Shown: positions 25,286 to 35,380 of the stretch, one piece after another
How the letters are laid out: every line of letters starts with the position of its first letter
Position numbering within the stretch: position 1 is the first letter of the stretch
NCBI RefSeq assembly: GCF_010868145.1
Contig: NZ_JAAGUY010000013.1
Location: 95,435-159,434 of the forward strand
Direction: 5' to 3'
DNA length: 64,000 nucleotides
Source of the DNA: Nocardia cyriacigeorgica
GTDB lineage: Bacteria > Actinomycetota > Actinomycetes > Mycobacteriales > Mycobacteriaceae
Notes under the pieces: model-generated
The model's input: only the letters and a program-made list of their open reading frames with translations
Database searches by the model: none
What the model was told of the DNA's origin: nothing
Made by a program: the position numbers and the translations under genes

Positions 25286-26328
25286 CGGGCTGGGACACCA
25301 ACCCCGCCATCGTCGCGCTCGGTGGCGGGCACGGTTTGTACGCGACGCTGACGGCGGTGCGGCGGCTGACCACGCGAATCAGCGCGGTGGTCACCGTCGC
25401 CGACGACGGTGGGTCCTCCGGCAGATTGCGCGCCGAGCTGGGTGTTCCGCCGCCCGGTGATCTGCGTATGGCGCTGGCAGCGTTGGCCGCCGACGGCGAG
25501 GGTGTGTGGACGCGCACGGTGCAACACCGATTCGGTGGCACCGGCGCACTGGCCGGGCATTCGGTCGGCAACCTGATCCTGGCCGGGCTCACCGAAGTCC
25601 TCGGTGACCCGGTGGCAGCCCTTGACCAGGTGGCGGCGCTGCTCGGCGTCACGGGGCGGGTGCTGCCCATGTCGCCGATCGCGCTCGACATCGAAGCCGA
25701 CGTGTCCGGCCTGGAGGCCGACCCGCGCGTCAGCCGGTGCATTCGCGGCCAGGTGGCGGTGGCGACGACGCCGGGCAAGGTGCGTCGGGTGCGGTTGATC
25801 CCCTCGGATCCGCCCGCGAGCCCGGAGGCCACCTCAGCGGTCGAACACGCCGATGTGGTGGTGCTCGGCCCCGGTTCCTGGTTCACCAGCGTGATCCCGC
25901 ACGTGCTCGTCCCCGAACTGCGCGACGCGCTGGTCTACACCAGGGCGCGCAAAGTGCTCGTGCTGAATCTGGCCGCCGAGCCGGGCGAGACGGCAGGATT
26001 CTCCGCCGAACGCCATTTGCATGTATTGTCCCAGCACGCACCGGATTTCGCAGTCGATGATGTCCTGGTCGATTCCGGATGCGTGCCCGAGGGCAGGGAG
26101 CGCGAACATGTGGCAAGAGCGGCCGAACAGTTGCGAGCGCGGGTAGTCTTTTCCGATGTCGCCGACGCGGGAACGGACCGGCACCATCCCGGAAAGCTTG
26201 CCGCCGCACTGGATCGACTGATCCGGGAACCTCGGCCGCAAATGTCAGGGCTTCGAGTCGAGGGACGGCACATGGGTCAGGATGTGCGGTCCGGGTTGGG
26301 TGGAAAGGAGCGCGTCTCGTGGCGATGA
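25282..26328 (+). CDS. cuvA: Gluconeogenesis factor YvcK/CuvA family protein
   Basis: A 348-residue protein of the CofD/YvcK fold. Family motifs are IVALGGGHGLYATLTAVRRL, VVTVADDGGSSGRLR and LGPGSWFTSVIPHVLVPEL. In mycobacteria CuvA binds UDP-sugars and influences cell-wall growth and use of some carbon sources. The start ATG overlaps the rapZ stop, and its end overlaps the whiA start, so the three genes are translationally coupled. Confidence 0.93.
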   Translation: MTGWDTNPAIVALGGGHGLYATLTAVRRLTTRISAVVTVADDGGSSGRLRAELGVPPPGDLRMALAALAADGEGVWTRTVQHRFGGTGALAGHSVGNLILAGLTEVLGDPVAALDQVAALLGVTGRVLPMSPIALDIEADVSGLEADPRVSRCIRGQVAVATTPGKVRRVRLIPSDPPASPEATSAVEHADVVVLGPGSWFTSVIPHVLVPELRDALVYTRARKVLVLNLAAEPGETAGFSAERHLHVLSQHAPDFAVDDVLVDSGCVPEGREREHVARAAEQLRARVVFSDVADAGTDRHHPGKLAAALDRLIREPRPQMSGLRVEGRHMGQDVRSGLGGKERVSWR

Positions 26329-27302
26329 CAGCCGAAGTGAAGGACGAGCTGAGCAGGCTCGCGGTGTCCCAGGTGAGTTCGCGCAAGGCGGAACTGTCCG
26401 CCCTGCTGCGCTTCGCCGGTGGACTGCACATCGTCGGCGGGCGAGTGATCGTCGAAGCCGAGGTGGACATGGGCTCCATCGCGCGCAGGCTACGGCGGGA
26501 AATCTTCGAGCTCTACGGATACGGCTCCGACGTGCATGTACTCGGTGCCGGCGGGCTCCGCAAGACTTCGCGCTATGTGGTGCGAGTGTCGAAGGAGGGC
26601 GAAGCGCTGGCCCGTCAGACCGGTCTGCTCGATGTGCGCGGCCGTCCGGTACGCGGGCTGCCGGCCCAGGTGGTCGGTGGCAGTGTCGGCGATGCCGAAG
26701 CCGCTTGGCGCGGTGCGTTTCTCGCGCACGGCTCGCTCACCGAACCGGGTCGTTCCTCGGCGCTCGAGGTGAGTTGCCCCGGCCCAGAGGCGGCGCTGGC
26801 GCTGGTGGGCGCGGCTCGGCGGCTCGGCATCTCGGCCAAGGCGCGCGAGGTCCGCGGCACCGACCGCGTGGTGGTGCGTGACGGCGAGGCCATCGGTGCC
26901 CTGCTCACCAGGATGGGCGCACAGGACACCAGGCTCACCTGGGAAGAGCGCCGGATGCGCAGGGAGGTCCGCGCCACCGCGAACCGGCTGGCCAACTTCG
27001 ACGACGCCAACCTGCGTCGCTCGGCCCGTGCCGCCGTCGCCGCCGCTGCCCGCGTGGAGCGTGCGTTGGACATACTGGCCGACGATGTGCCCGACCATTT
27101 GGCCGCCGCGGGCAAGTTGCGCGTGCAGCACCGGCAGGCCTCGCTCGAGGAACTCGGTCAGCTGGCCGATCCGCCGATGACCAAAGACGCTGTGGCCGGC
27201 CGTATCCGGCGGCTGCTATCGATGGCAGATCGCCGGGCCAAGGAATTGGGTGTGCCCGATACCGAGTCGGCGGTCACCGCGGAACTGCTCGACGAGGCCT
27301 GA
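26319..27302 (+). CDS. whiA: Sporulation/cell-division regulator WhiA
   Basis: A 327-residue DNA-binding protein combining a homing-endonuclease-like N-domain (MTAEVKDELSRLAVSQVSSR, LLRFAGGLHIVGGR) with a C-terminal helix-turn-helix (HRQASLEELGQLADPPMTKDAVAGRIRRL). In sporulating actinobacteria it works with WhiB to trigger septation; in Nocardia-like bacteria its role is in division control. I take the GTG at 26319 (GGAAAGGAG ends eight bases upstream); the ATG at 26325 gives 325 residues and is also possible. Confidence 0.93.
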   Translation: MAMTAEVKDELSRLAVSQVSSRKAELSALLRFAGGLHIVGGRVIVEAEVDMGSIARRLRREIFELYGYGSDVHVLGAGGLRKTSRYVVRVSKEGEALARQTGLLDVRGRPVRGLPAQVVGGSVGDAEAAWRGAFLAHGSLTEPGRSSALEVSCPGPEAALALVGAARRLGISAKAREVRGTDRVVVRDGEAIGALLTRMGAQDTRLTWEERRMRREVRATANRLANFDDANLRRSARAAVAAAARVERALDILADDVPDHLAAAGKLRVQHRQASLEELGQLADPPMTKDAVAGRIRRLLSMADRRAKELGVPDTESAVTAELLDEA

Positions 27303-27307
27303 GCCGT

Positions 27308-27332
27308 CGGGCCGGTCGATTCGACCGGCCCG
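27308..27332. terminator. Hairpin terminator after whiA
   Basis: 11-bp perfect stem CGGGCCGGTCG / CGACCGGCCCG with a three-base ATT loop, six bases past the whiA stop. Confidence 0.75.
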
Positions 27333-27668
27333 GTTCAGTCGGCGTGCGTGGTCGGTGACGGCTGCCAGGCGTGTGCCGGGCCGTTTGCGCGCTGGTTCGG
27401 TGGGCGTCCCTGCCGGAGCCTCCGGGCGGGGCGAACCGGGATGTTCGGCCACTGCGGGGTCGATGCGTGAGGGGGTGCACGCTCGGCGAACCGGTGTATA
27501 CCGGCCGGTAACCAGGGTGGATGCCGACTTTCCGGTGCTGCTGTTGGCAACAAAGATACGCACCACCACCGGGCTTCAAATCGTGAGGTGCGTGTCTGTG
27601 AGGTTACGGCCGGGCACTACTGTAGGTGGCGACGGAATGAATCCGCTTGAAAGCTGAGGAGCGATAAC
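27333..27668. other. Intergenic region with the gap promoter
   Basis: No supported gene. The last 60 bases before gap hold TACTGT near 27618, a possible -10, and a weak AGGAG ribosome site just before the GTG at 27669. The rest is ordinary GC-rich spacer. Confidence 0.5.
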
Positions 27669-28685
<1,017 letters not shown>

Positions 28686-28690
28686 CGCAG

Positions 28691-29911
28691 ATGGCTGTCA
28701 AGACACTCGCAGACCTGCTGAGCGAGGGTGTCGAAGGTCGGGGCGTGCTGGTGCGCTCCGACCTGAACGTTCCCCTCGACGACAACGGTGAGATCACCGA
28801 CGCCGGCCGCATCCTGGCCTCGGTGCCCACCATCAAGGCGCTGGTCGAGGCCGGCGCCAAGGTGGTCGTGACCGCCCATCTGGGCCGGCCCAAGGGCGAA
28901 CCGGATCCGGCACTGTCGCTGGCGCCGGTCGCCGCGCGCCTGGCCGACGAGCTGGGCCGCAACGTCCAGCTCGCCGGTGATGTGGTGGGTCAGGACGCGC
29001 TCGCGCGTTCGGAGGGCCTCACCGACGGCGATGTGCTCATGCTGGAGAACATCCGCTTCGATCCGCGTGAGACCAGCAAGGACGACGCGCAGCGCGCCAA
29101 GCTGGCCGCGGCGCTGGTGGAGCTGGTCGGCGATGACGGCGCGTTCGTCTCCGACGGCTTCGGTGTGGTGCACCGCAAGCAGGCGTCGGTGTACGACGTG
29201 GCGAAGCAGCTGCCGCATTACGCGGGAACGCTGGTCGCCGCCGAGGTCGATGTGCTGGCCAAGCTGACCGAGAACCCCGAGCGTCCGTACGCGGTCGTGC
29301 TCGGTGGTTCGAAGGTCTCGGACAAGCTCGCGGTGATCGAGGCGCTGGCCCCCAAGGTCGACACTCTCGTCATCGGCGGTGGCATGTGCTTCACCTTCCT
29401 TGCCGCACAGGGGCTTCCGGTGGGTTCCTCGCTGCTGCAGGAGGAGATGATCGACACCTGCAAGCAGCTGTTGGAGCGTTTCGCCGACGTCATCCACCTG
29501 CCTCGTGACATCGTGGCGGCGGACAAGTTCGCCGCTGACGCCGATTCGAAGGTCGTTCCGTCCAACGAGATTCCGGACGGCTGGATGGGTCTGGATATCG
29601 GCCCGGAGTCGGTGGACCGGTTCGCGGCGCTGCTGACCGAGGCGAAGACGGTGTTCTGGAACGGCCCGATGGGCGTGTTCGAGTTCGACAACTTCGCCGC
29701 GGGTACCCGTGGTGTCGCCGAGGCGATCGTGACCGCGACCGGCAAGGGCGCGTTCACTGTCGTCGGTGGTGGTGACTCGGCCGCGGCCGTGCGCACGCTC
29801 GGGCTGCCGGAGGACGGTTTCTCGCACATCTCGACCGGTGGCGGTGCGTCGCTGGAGTACCTCGAGGGCAAGGAACTCCCCGGTATCAGTGTGCTGGAGG
29901 AGGACGCGTAA
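28691..29911 (+). CDS. pgk: Phosphoglycerate kinase
   Basis: A 406-residue enzyme making ATP from 1,3-bisphosphoglycerate. Visible are VRSDLNVPLDDNG, AHLGRPKGEPD, MLENIRFDPRE, VLGGSKVSDK and the C-terminal FTVVGGGDSAAAV with FSHISTGGGASLE. The ATG at 28691 gives the standard N-terminus; the frame extends upstream into gap. Its stop overlaps the tpiA start (TAATG). Confidence 0.97.
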   Translation: MAVKTLADLLSEGVEGRGVLVRSDLNVPLDDNGEITDAGRILASVPTIKALVEAGAKVVVTAHLGRPKGEPDPALSLAPVAARLADELGRNVQLAGDVVGQDALARSEGLTDGDVLMLENIRFDPRETSKDDAQRAKLAAALVELVGDDGAFVSDGFGVVHRKQASVYDVAKQLPHYAGTLVAAEVDVLAKLTENPERPYAVVLGGSKVSDKLAVIEALAPKVDTLVIGGGMCFTFLAAQGLPVGSSLLQEEMIDTCKQLLERFADVIHLPRDIVAADKFAADADSKVVPSNEIPDGWMGLDIGPESVDRFAALLTEAKTVFWNGPMGVFEFDNFAAGTRGVAEAIVTATGKGAFTVVGGGDSAAAVRTLGLPEDGFSHISTGGGASLEYLEGKELPGISVLEEDA

Positions 29912-30696
29912 TGGCTCGTACGCCGCTCATCGCGGGCAACTGGAAGATGAACCTCAATCACCTCGAGGCCATCGCTCTGGTGCAGAAGATCGCCTTCGCC
30001 CTGCCGGACAAGTACTTCGACAAGGTCGATGTCACCGTCGTCCCGCCGTTCACCGATATCCGCAGCGTGCAGACCCTCATCGAGGGTGACAAGCTGCGGA
30101 TCACCTTCGGCGCGCAGGACGTGTCCGTGCACGACGAGGGCGCCTACACCGGCGAGATCAGCGCGTCCATGCTGGCCAAGCTCGGCTGCAGCTTCGTGGT
30201 CGTCGGGCACTCCGAGCGCAGGCAGTACCACAACGAGGACGACGCCATCGTGCTAGCCAAGGCCAAGCAGGCGCTGAAGCACGGGATCACTCCGATCGTG
30301 TGCATCGGCGAGGGTCTCAACGTCCGCGAGGCGAAGACCCACGTCGAGTACAACCTCGAGCAGCTGCGTGGTTCGCTCAAAGGCCTGACGGCCGAGGAGA
30401 TCTCGAAGATCGTCATCGCCTATGAGCCGGTCTGGGCCATCGGCACCGGTAAGGTCGCCACTCCCGCCGATGCGCAGGAAGTGTGCGGTGCCATCCGCGG
30501 CGAGCTGGCGGAGCTGGCCTCACCCGAGGTGGCGGCGTCGGTGCGGGTGCTCTACGGCGGTTCGGTGAACGCCAAGAACGTCGGAGAACTGGTCTCCCAG
30601 ACCGATATCGACGGCGCTCTGGTCGGCGGAGCCTCCCTCAAGGGTGACGAGTTCGCCACCCTGTCGGCCATCGCCGCAGGCGGCCCGCTGCCCTGA
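29911..30696 (+). CDS. tpiA: Triosephosphate isomerase
   Basis: A 261-residue TIM barrel. AGNWKMN (catalytic Lys), FVVVGHSERRQYHNE (catalytic His), IAYEPVWAIGTGK (catalytic Glu) and YGGSVNAKN (phosphate loop) are all intact. Overlaps pgk by one base. A strong terminator follows, so the glycolytic operon ends here; in mycobacteria ppc and secG come close after it. Confidence 0.97.
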   Translation: MARTPLIAGNWKMNLNHLEAIALVQKIAFALPDKYFDKVDVTVVPPFTDIRSVQTLIEGDKLRITFGAQDVSVHDEGAYTGEISASMLAKLGCSFVVVGHSERRQYHNEDDAIVLAKAKQALKHGITPIVCIGEGLNVREAKTHVEYNLEQLRGSLKGLTAEEISKIVIAYEPVWAIGTGKVATPADAQEVCGAIRGELAELASPEVAASVRVLYGGSVNAKNVGELVSQTDIDGALVGGASLKGDEFATLSAIAAGGPLP

Positions 30697-30710
30697 TCGG
30701 GTAACGACTC

Positions 30711-30744
30711 GAGGCCCACCGGGATTCCGATCCCGGTGGGCCTC
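30711..30744. terminator. Strong hairpin terminator after tpiA
   Basis: 15-bp perfect stem GAGGCCCACCGGGAT / ATCCCGGTGGGCCTC with a TCCG loop. Confidence 0.85.
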
Positions 30745-30827
30745 AGTCATCCACATCACCACCTGGCTCACCACACGGCATCGACTGCCTGCGCCCCAGT
30801 GACCAGCTGACTACTGTCCGGTGGGCG

Positions 30828-31625
30828 TTACTGCGCCCGCAGCATCAGCCCGTGGCCGTTGGGGTTGCGCAGGGTGAGTTCGTCGGCGTCGACGGTGGCC
30901 TGGGCGGTGCCGTCGAGGGCGGTCAGGACAGCCTGTTCGACTTCCATGGTCTCGGGATCGCACATCATCTTGGTGGTGGCGACGGCGAATGTGATGTCGG
31001 CGCCTTCGGGGGTTTCGGTGATCGCCGCCTGGCCGGTCATGCGGTTGCAGCCGGCGAAGCCGGTGAGGGTGCCGTCCTCGGCGATGGTGAAACTGGGCTG
31101 GAGTTCGTCGATCTTCTGCGAGTGGATCTGGGCGTCGGGGGTGAGCAGTGCGTTGACGACCCAGGGGGTGCCGCGCAGCGGGCGGTCGGGCATGAGGACC
31201 CTCTTGTCCATCATCACCACCGTGGTGTTGTTGCCCTCCAGGGTGAGCCGAGAGTCATCCAGGCGCCAGGTGGGGGAGGCGTTGAGCAGATCGCTGAGCC
31301 ATTGATCGGCGTCCATCTTGTCGCCGGGACATGCCATGAGGGTGCTGGCCAGACCGGACACCTTCATGGTGTTGCCGTCGAGCACGACAGCGCCGTTATG
31401 GGTATTGCAGCCCGCGGATGCGGAGAGGCGGTCGTCGGCGAAGGCGAGCGTCAGCGGGCCGCCTCCGGGGATGGGAGTGCCCTCGACCTCGGTGGAGATG
31501 TAGGTGTGGCCCATCGGCGTCGGCGGGGGATCGGCCGGTTCGGCGTCGTCGTCGTTCGCACAGGCCGTGGCGGCCGCGAGGGTGAGCAGCAGCGCCGCTC
31601 CGAACCGGATCAGGTTTGCCGACAT
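30828..31625 (-). CDS. META-domain lipoprotein
   Basis: A 265-residue exported lipoprotein: hydrophobic h-region at ~6-18 and lipobox ending in Cys22 (AATAC). Two META/HslJ-like domains follow, about 40-145 and 150-265, each with the SASAGCNTHNG / LTGFAGCNRMTG motif and a later cysteine (LMACPGD, KMMCDPE) that could pair with it. META proteins are linked to heat-shock or antibiotic resistance phenotypes in other bacteria; the role here is unknown. It lies between tpiA and secG, which are close neighbours in relatives. Confidence 0.8.
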   Translation of the reverse strand: MSANLIRFGAALLLTLAAATACANDDDAEPADPPPTPMGHTYISTEVEGTPIPGGGPLTLAFADDRLSASAGCNTHNGAVVLDGNTMKVSGLASTLMACPGDKMDADQWLSDLLNASPTWRLDDSRLTLEGNNTTVVMMDKRVLMPDRPLRGTPWVVNALLTPDAQIHSQKIDELQPSFTIAEDGTLTGFAGCNRMTGQAAITETPEGADITFAVATTKMMCDPETMEVEQAVLTALDGTAQATVDADELTLRNPNGHGLMLRAQ

Positions 31626-31867
31626 GTTGCGATCCTACCGGCGGGCGGCCCGCCGGCTCAGGATTCGCCGACCGTCGGGTGCCGTCGGCGTCGCCGACTC
31701 ACACACCGGGCGGCGCTGCCAACTGCACGCCGACAACACCGAAAACCAGGTGACGCCTGCGAATATCGGCCGTACCGTATGTCTTCTGTCCGATGACGGG
31801 ATCAGGGGAGGAAGCCGGTGGGTGCGGATTCGACGGTTGCATCGACGCTCGAAACGGATGCTCGCTG

Positions 31868-32440
31868 ATGAGATTGTGGACCTTGCAGTCCCCGGAAGTC
31901 GTTGCGGCCGTGCGTGACAACGGCGTCTACCGCGCCGAGTGGGACCGTGCGATCGTGAACTGGCGTCCGGCCTACCGTGCCATGGTCGCCGAAATGGAGC
32001 GCCGGGGCATCGCCTGCCACGAAGCCGCACCGGTGTGGTGCTGGCCCGGCCGCGCGTGGCGGCGCGGGCCGACTCGGGACACCGCGAACAGCTTGCTCGG
32101 CCTCGACCAATGGGCACACGGCGTGCACCTGATGAAGCTCGACGTCCCCGCAGCGGTCACCATGGCCACCTCCTACGCCCGATGGAACGACTATCTCGGT
32201 GTGACGATGGAACTGCTCCGCTCGGCCGGGCGCAAGGACGGCCCCGCCTTCTCCGCCGACCAGGCGCCGATGGACTGGAGCCCCACCCTCGCCTCCGAGT
32301 GGGACAACATTCAGATCGTGATCCCCGAATTGCGCCGCGAGTGGATAGTCCGCACCCGCTACTACGCACCCGATGCCGAGACCGCCGCCCGAATAGCGGC
32401 CGACCCGGATCTCACGCCGACGCCTGCCGTGGCGCGCTGA
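31868..32440 (+). CDS. DUF3841 family protein
   Basis: A 190-residue soluble protein beginning MRLWTLQSPEVVAAV, the pattern of DUF3841, with YRAMVAEMERRGIAC, a WARWND-like segment and DWSPTLASEWDNIQIVIPEL towards the end. The family is Trp-rich and of unknown function. I chose the ATG at 31868 because family members begin there. It precedes an exporter gene by ~125 bases, with no clear operon link. Confidence 0.65.
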   Translation: MRLWTLQSPEVVAAVRDNGVYRAEWDRAIVNWRPAYRAMVAEMERRGIACHEAAPVWCWPGRAWRRGPTRDTANSLLGLDQWAHGVHLMKLDVPAAVTMATSYARWNDYLGVTMELLRSAGRKDGPAFSADQAPMDWSPTLASEWDNIQIVIPELRREWIVRTRYYAPDAETAARIAADPDLTPTPAVAR

Positions 32441-32566
32441 CGCATCTGTGTCGTGGCCGAACCCGTGCCTGCACGGGAGGGGCCAGCTGAGGGCGAACCG
32501 CGATGTCGGACCACCCGGCACGGTGATCGCCGAGATGCCGTCGGGGCCGCGACTAGGCTGTGCCGA

Positions 32567-34165
32567 GTGACCACCGCCGCACCGAAACCGCCCTCGACCT
32601 GGGCGCCGCTGCGCAATCGGGTGTATCGGGCGTTGTGGATCGCGCAGTTGGTATCGAATCTGGGCACCTGGATGCAAACGGTGGGTGCGCAGTGGATTCT
32701 GGTCGATCAGCCCAATGCGGCGGCGCTGGTGGCGTTCGTGCAGACGGCGACCACATTGCCGGTGATGCTGCTGTCGATTCCGTCCGGGGTGATCGCGGAT
32801 CTGGTGGATCGGCGCAGGCTGCTGCTCGGTGCGCAGACCACCATGGCGTTACTGGCGGCCACCCTCGCGGTGACGACGGCGACCGGGCACACCACTCCCG
32901 CGGTCCTGCTGACGTTGCTGTTCCTGCTCGGCTGCGGTCAAGCTTTGACGGCTCCGGCCTGGCAGGCGATCCAGCCCGAACTGGTACCGCGCGAACAGAT
33001 TCCGTCGGTCGCCGCGCTCGGCAGTATGAGCATGAACATCGGGCGCGCGGTGGGTCCCGCCATCGCGGGTGTACTGGTGTCGCTGTCCGGGCCGACGCTG
33101 GTGTTCACCCTGAACGCGTTGTCGTTCGGCGCCATCGTCGCCGCGCTCATCCTGTGGCGCAGGCCCTCCACCGAGCGGTCGCTGCCCAGTGAACGTCCGC
33201 TGGCCGCATTGCAGGCGGGTACGCGGTTCATCCGAGCCGCACCGGCGATTCGGCGCGTGCTGTTGCGTTCGATCCTGTTCATCGCGCCGGGTAGTGCGCT
33301 GTGGGCGCTGCTGCCGGTCGTCGCGCGTGACGGTCTACATCTCGGCTCTTCCGGATACGGCCTGATGCTCGGCGCGCTCGGTGCCGGCGCCGTCCTCGGT
33401 GCGCTGGCGTTGTCCCGGGTGCGTGCGCTGCTCACCCCGACCCGGCAGTTGGGGATCGCCGCGGTGTTGTTCGGGGTGGCGACCGTCGGCGCGGCCCTGC
33501 TGAACGCGGTGGTGCCGGTCCTGCTGCTTCTGGTGTGTGCGGGCTTCGCCTGGCTGCTCGCCTTGTCCACCTTGAACGCGACGATGCAGTTACTACTGCC
33601 CGGTTGGGTTCGGGCGCGTGGGCTGTCGGTGTACATGCTGGTGTTCATGGGCGGACAGGCCATCGGCTCGCTGGTGTGGGGCCTGGTGGCGGGCGCGTTC
33701 GGGGTGGTGGCGGCGCTGTTGGCCGCGGCCGTGTTGCTCGGCTGCTGTGCGCTGAGCACCCTGTGGCTGCCGATCCGCCATGACGCCGACGCGCTCGATC
33801 TCACCCCCGCGGCGTTCTGGCCGGAACCGCAGCTGGTGGAGGAACCGTCGCCGGCGGACGGACCGGTCATGGTGCTGCGCCCCTACGACGTGCCGCCGGA
33901 GCACGTCGAGGATTTCTTGGCGGCGATGGTGTTCGTCGGCAGGTCCAGGCAGCGCACCGGCGCGATGGAGTGGCGGCTCTATCGTGATGTCGGCGTCGTC
34001 GACCGGTATGTGGAGGCGTTCGTGGTGCGGTCCTGGTCAGAACATATGCAACAGCATCAGGTGCGGTTGACCGCGCAGGATCAGCTCAGGGAAAGCGCCG
34101 TGGCCAGGTTCGCCAGCGGCGACGAGACCACGATCACGCACCTGGTCGCGGTGCCCCCGCGCTGA
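32567..34165 (+). CDS. MFS exporter of the MFS_3/EntS type with C-terminal alpha-beta domain
   Basis: A 532-residue protein. Residues ~1-415 form a 12-segment major facilitator transporter resembling EntS-type exporters (FRALWIAQLVSNLGTWMQTVGAQW-like start, ADLVDRRRLLLG loop). Residues ~430-532 are a soluble ferredoxin-like domain (PVMVLRPYDVPPEHVEDFLAAM, GAMEWRLYRDV) as in many MFS_3 members. The start is taken at the GTG at 32567. Likely role is efflux of a small molecule; there is no siderophore cluster next to it. secG follows 43 bases later. Confidence 0.82.
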   Translation: MTTAAPKPPSTWAPLRNRVYRALWIAQLVSNLGTWMQTVGAQWILVDQPNAAALVAFVQTATTLPVMLLSIPSGVIADLVDRRRLLLGAQTTMALLAATLAVTTATGHTTPAVLLTLLFLLGCGQALTAPAWQAIQPELVPREQIPSVAALGSMSMNIGRAVGPAIAGVLVSLSGPTLVFTLNALSFGAIVAALILWRRPSTERSLPSERPLAALQAGTRFIRAAPAIRRVLLRSILFIAPGSALWALLPVVARDGLHLGSSGYGLMLGALGAGAVLGALALSRVRALLTPTRQLGIAAVLFGVATVGAALLNAVVPVLLLLVCAGFAWLLALSTLNATMQLLLPGWVRARGLSVYMLVFMGGQAIGSLVWGLVAGAFGVVAALLAAAVLLGCCALSTLWLPIRHDADALDLTPAAFWPEPQLVEEPSPADGPVMVLRPYDVPPEHVEDFLAAMVFVGRSRQRTGAMEWRLYRDVGVVDRYVEAFVVRSWSEHMQQHQVRLTAQDQLRESAVARFASGDETTITHLVAVPPR

Positions 34166-34208
34166 CCTGATTCGTTCCAGTCCACTCCATCCGCATAGAC
34201 TGTCGGCC

Positions 34209-34442
34209 ATGCGGATGTTCCTGGATATCCTCCTGATCATCACCAGCGTGCTGCTGGTGCTGCTGGTGCTGCTGCACCGCGCCAAGGGTGGAGGTCTGTC
34301 CAGCCTGTTCGGTGGCGGTGTGCAGTCCAGCCTGTCCGGCTCGACCGTCGTGGAGAAGAACCTCACCCGCGTCACCATCTTCGCCGGCCTCATCTGGCTG
34401 ATCGCCATCCTCGGCATCGGCCTGGAGATCAAGTTCTCCTGA
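34209..34442 (+). CDS. secG: Protein-export translocase subunit SecG
   Basis: A 77-residue membrane protein with two membrane segments (about 3-22 and 54-73) separated by a cytoplasmic loop with HRAKGGGLSSLFGGG, the diagnostic SecG motif. It forms the SecYEG channel. In mycobacteria it lies soon after tpi; here three accessory genes intervene. Confidence 0.92.
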   Translation: MRMFLDILLIITSVLLVLLVLLHRAKGGGLSSLFGGGVQSSLSGSTVVEKNLTRVTIFAGLIWLIAILGIGLEIKFS

Positions 34443-34476
34443 TCGCCTCGGGGCGGGCGGCGCGAATGAGCCGTGA

Positions 34477-35325
34477 TCACTCGGCGCGCGGCACCCGCCC
34501 GTCGATGTCGGTGAACCCGTACTCGTCGGCGAGGTCGGCGACGCGGAAGGCGCGGCCGGTGCGCCGTTTCCGGTCGGGATCGGCCGCCAGTGCCGCCACA
34601 GCGCGGCCCGGGAAGCGTGGCGTCTCGGCCGCATTGAGATCGAAAGTGCCTTCGCCGGGCAGCGTGACCTGTCGTTTGCCCTCGGCGTCGGCGGGAATCA
34701 TCTGCAGCAGCTCGGTATCCACGATTCCGGGCCACAGCGACACCACGGTCACACCGGAATCGGTGAGTTCATGCGCCATATCGGCGGTGAGCCGGTCCAG
34801 GGCGTTCTTGGCGACGCCATAGACGGCATTGTGCATATAGCGTTCGGCGCCGGGGGAGGAGATATTGACGATCAGCCCGCCCGATTCCCGCAGCAGCGGC
34901 GCGGCGAACACGCTGGCGGCGTAGTGCGAGCGGACGCCAACGTCGAAGGTCTCGTCCCATGCGGACGGGGGTACCTCCCAGAACGATTTACCCAGCCAGC
35001 GGGCGGCGGCTGGGGAGTTGTAGACGTTGTTCACCAGCACATCGAGCCTGCCCTGCTCGGTGCGCACCATATCGAACAGGCGCGCGACGGCGTCGTCATC
35101 GCGGTGATCGCAGATATAGGGGATACCGGTGCCGCCGAGCTCGTCGATCTGGGCCGCAGTGTCGTGCACGGTGCCGGGGAGCCTGCCCGCCGTGATCGAC
35201 CGTCCGGTGACGTAGACCGTCGCTCCGGCGGCACCCAGTTCGAGGGCGATGCCTTTACCGATGCCGCGGCTGGCCCCGGTGACTACCGCGACTCGGCCGT
35301 CTAGTTCTGCAGGTATTCCGCTCAC
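34477..35325 (-). CDS. Short-chain dehydrogenase/reductase (DHRS1-like)
   Basis: A 282-residue SDR. TGASRGIG at 16-23 binds the cofactor; DVLVNNVYNSP is the NNAG-like segment; ISSPGAERYMHNAVYGVAKNALDRL holds Ser, Tyr and Lys of the active site. The VNNVYN and ARWLGKSFWEVPPSAWDETFDVGVRSHY segments match the DHRS1 subgroup. It is divergent from a hydrolase gene, 55 bases apart, and the gap contains a box with the KstR consensus, so a role in steroid or sterol-like lipid breakdown is suggested but not shown. Confidence 0.85.
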   Translation of the reverse strand: MSGIPAELDGRVAVVTGASRGIGKGIALELGAAGATVYVTGRSITAGRLPGTVHDTAAQIDELGGTGIPYICDHRDDDAVARLFDMVRTEQGRLDVLVNNVYNSPAAARWLGKSFWEVPPSAWDETFDVGVRSHYAASVFAAPLLRESGGLIVNISSPGAERYMHNAVYGVAKNALDRLTADMAHELTDSGVTVVSLWPGIVDTELLQMIPADAEGKRQVTLPGEGTFDLNAAETPRFPGRAVAALAADPDRKRRTGRAFRVADLADEYGFTDIDGRVPRAE

Positions 35326-35349
35326 GGTTTCGGGACATTACCGTGAAAC

Positions 35350-35363
35350 TGAAACGCGTTCTA
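35350..35363. promoter_or_regulatory. KstR-type operator between SDR and hydrolase genes
   Basis: TGAAACGCGTTCTA fits TNNAACNNGTTNNA, the consensus of KstR, the repressor of cholesterol catabolism in mycobacteria and rhodococci, at every fixed position. It lies inside the larger near-palindrome CTGAAACGCGTTCTAG (35349-35364) and is 17 bases before the hydrolase GTG, ideal for controlling both divergent genes. Confidence 0.6.
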
Positions 35364-35380
35364 GGGTTCGGGAGGTTGTC

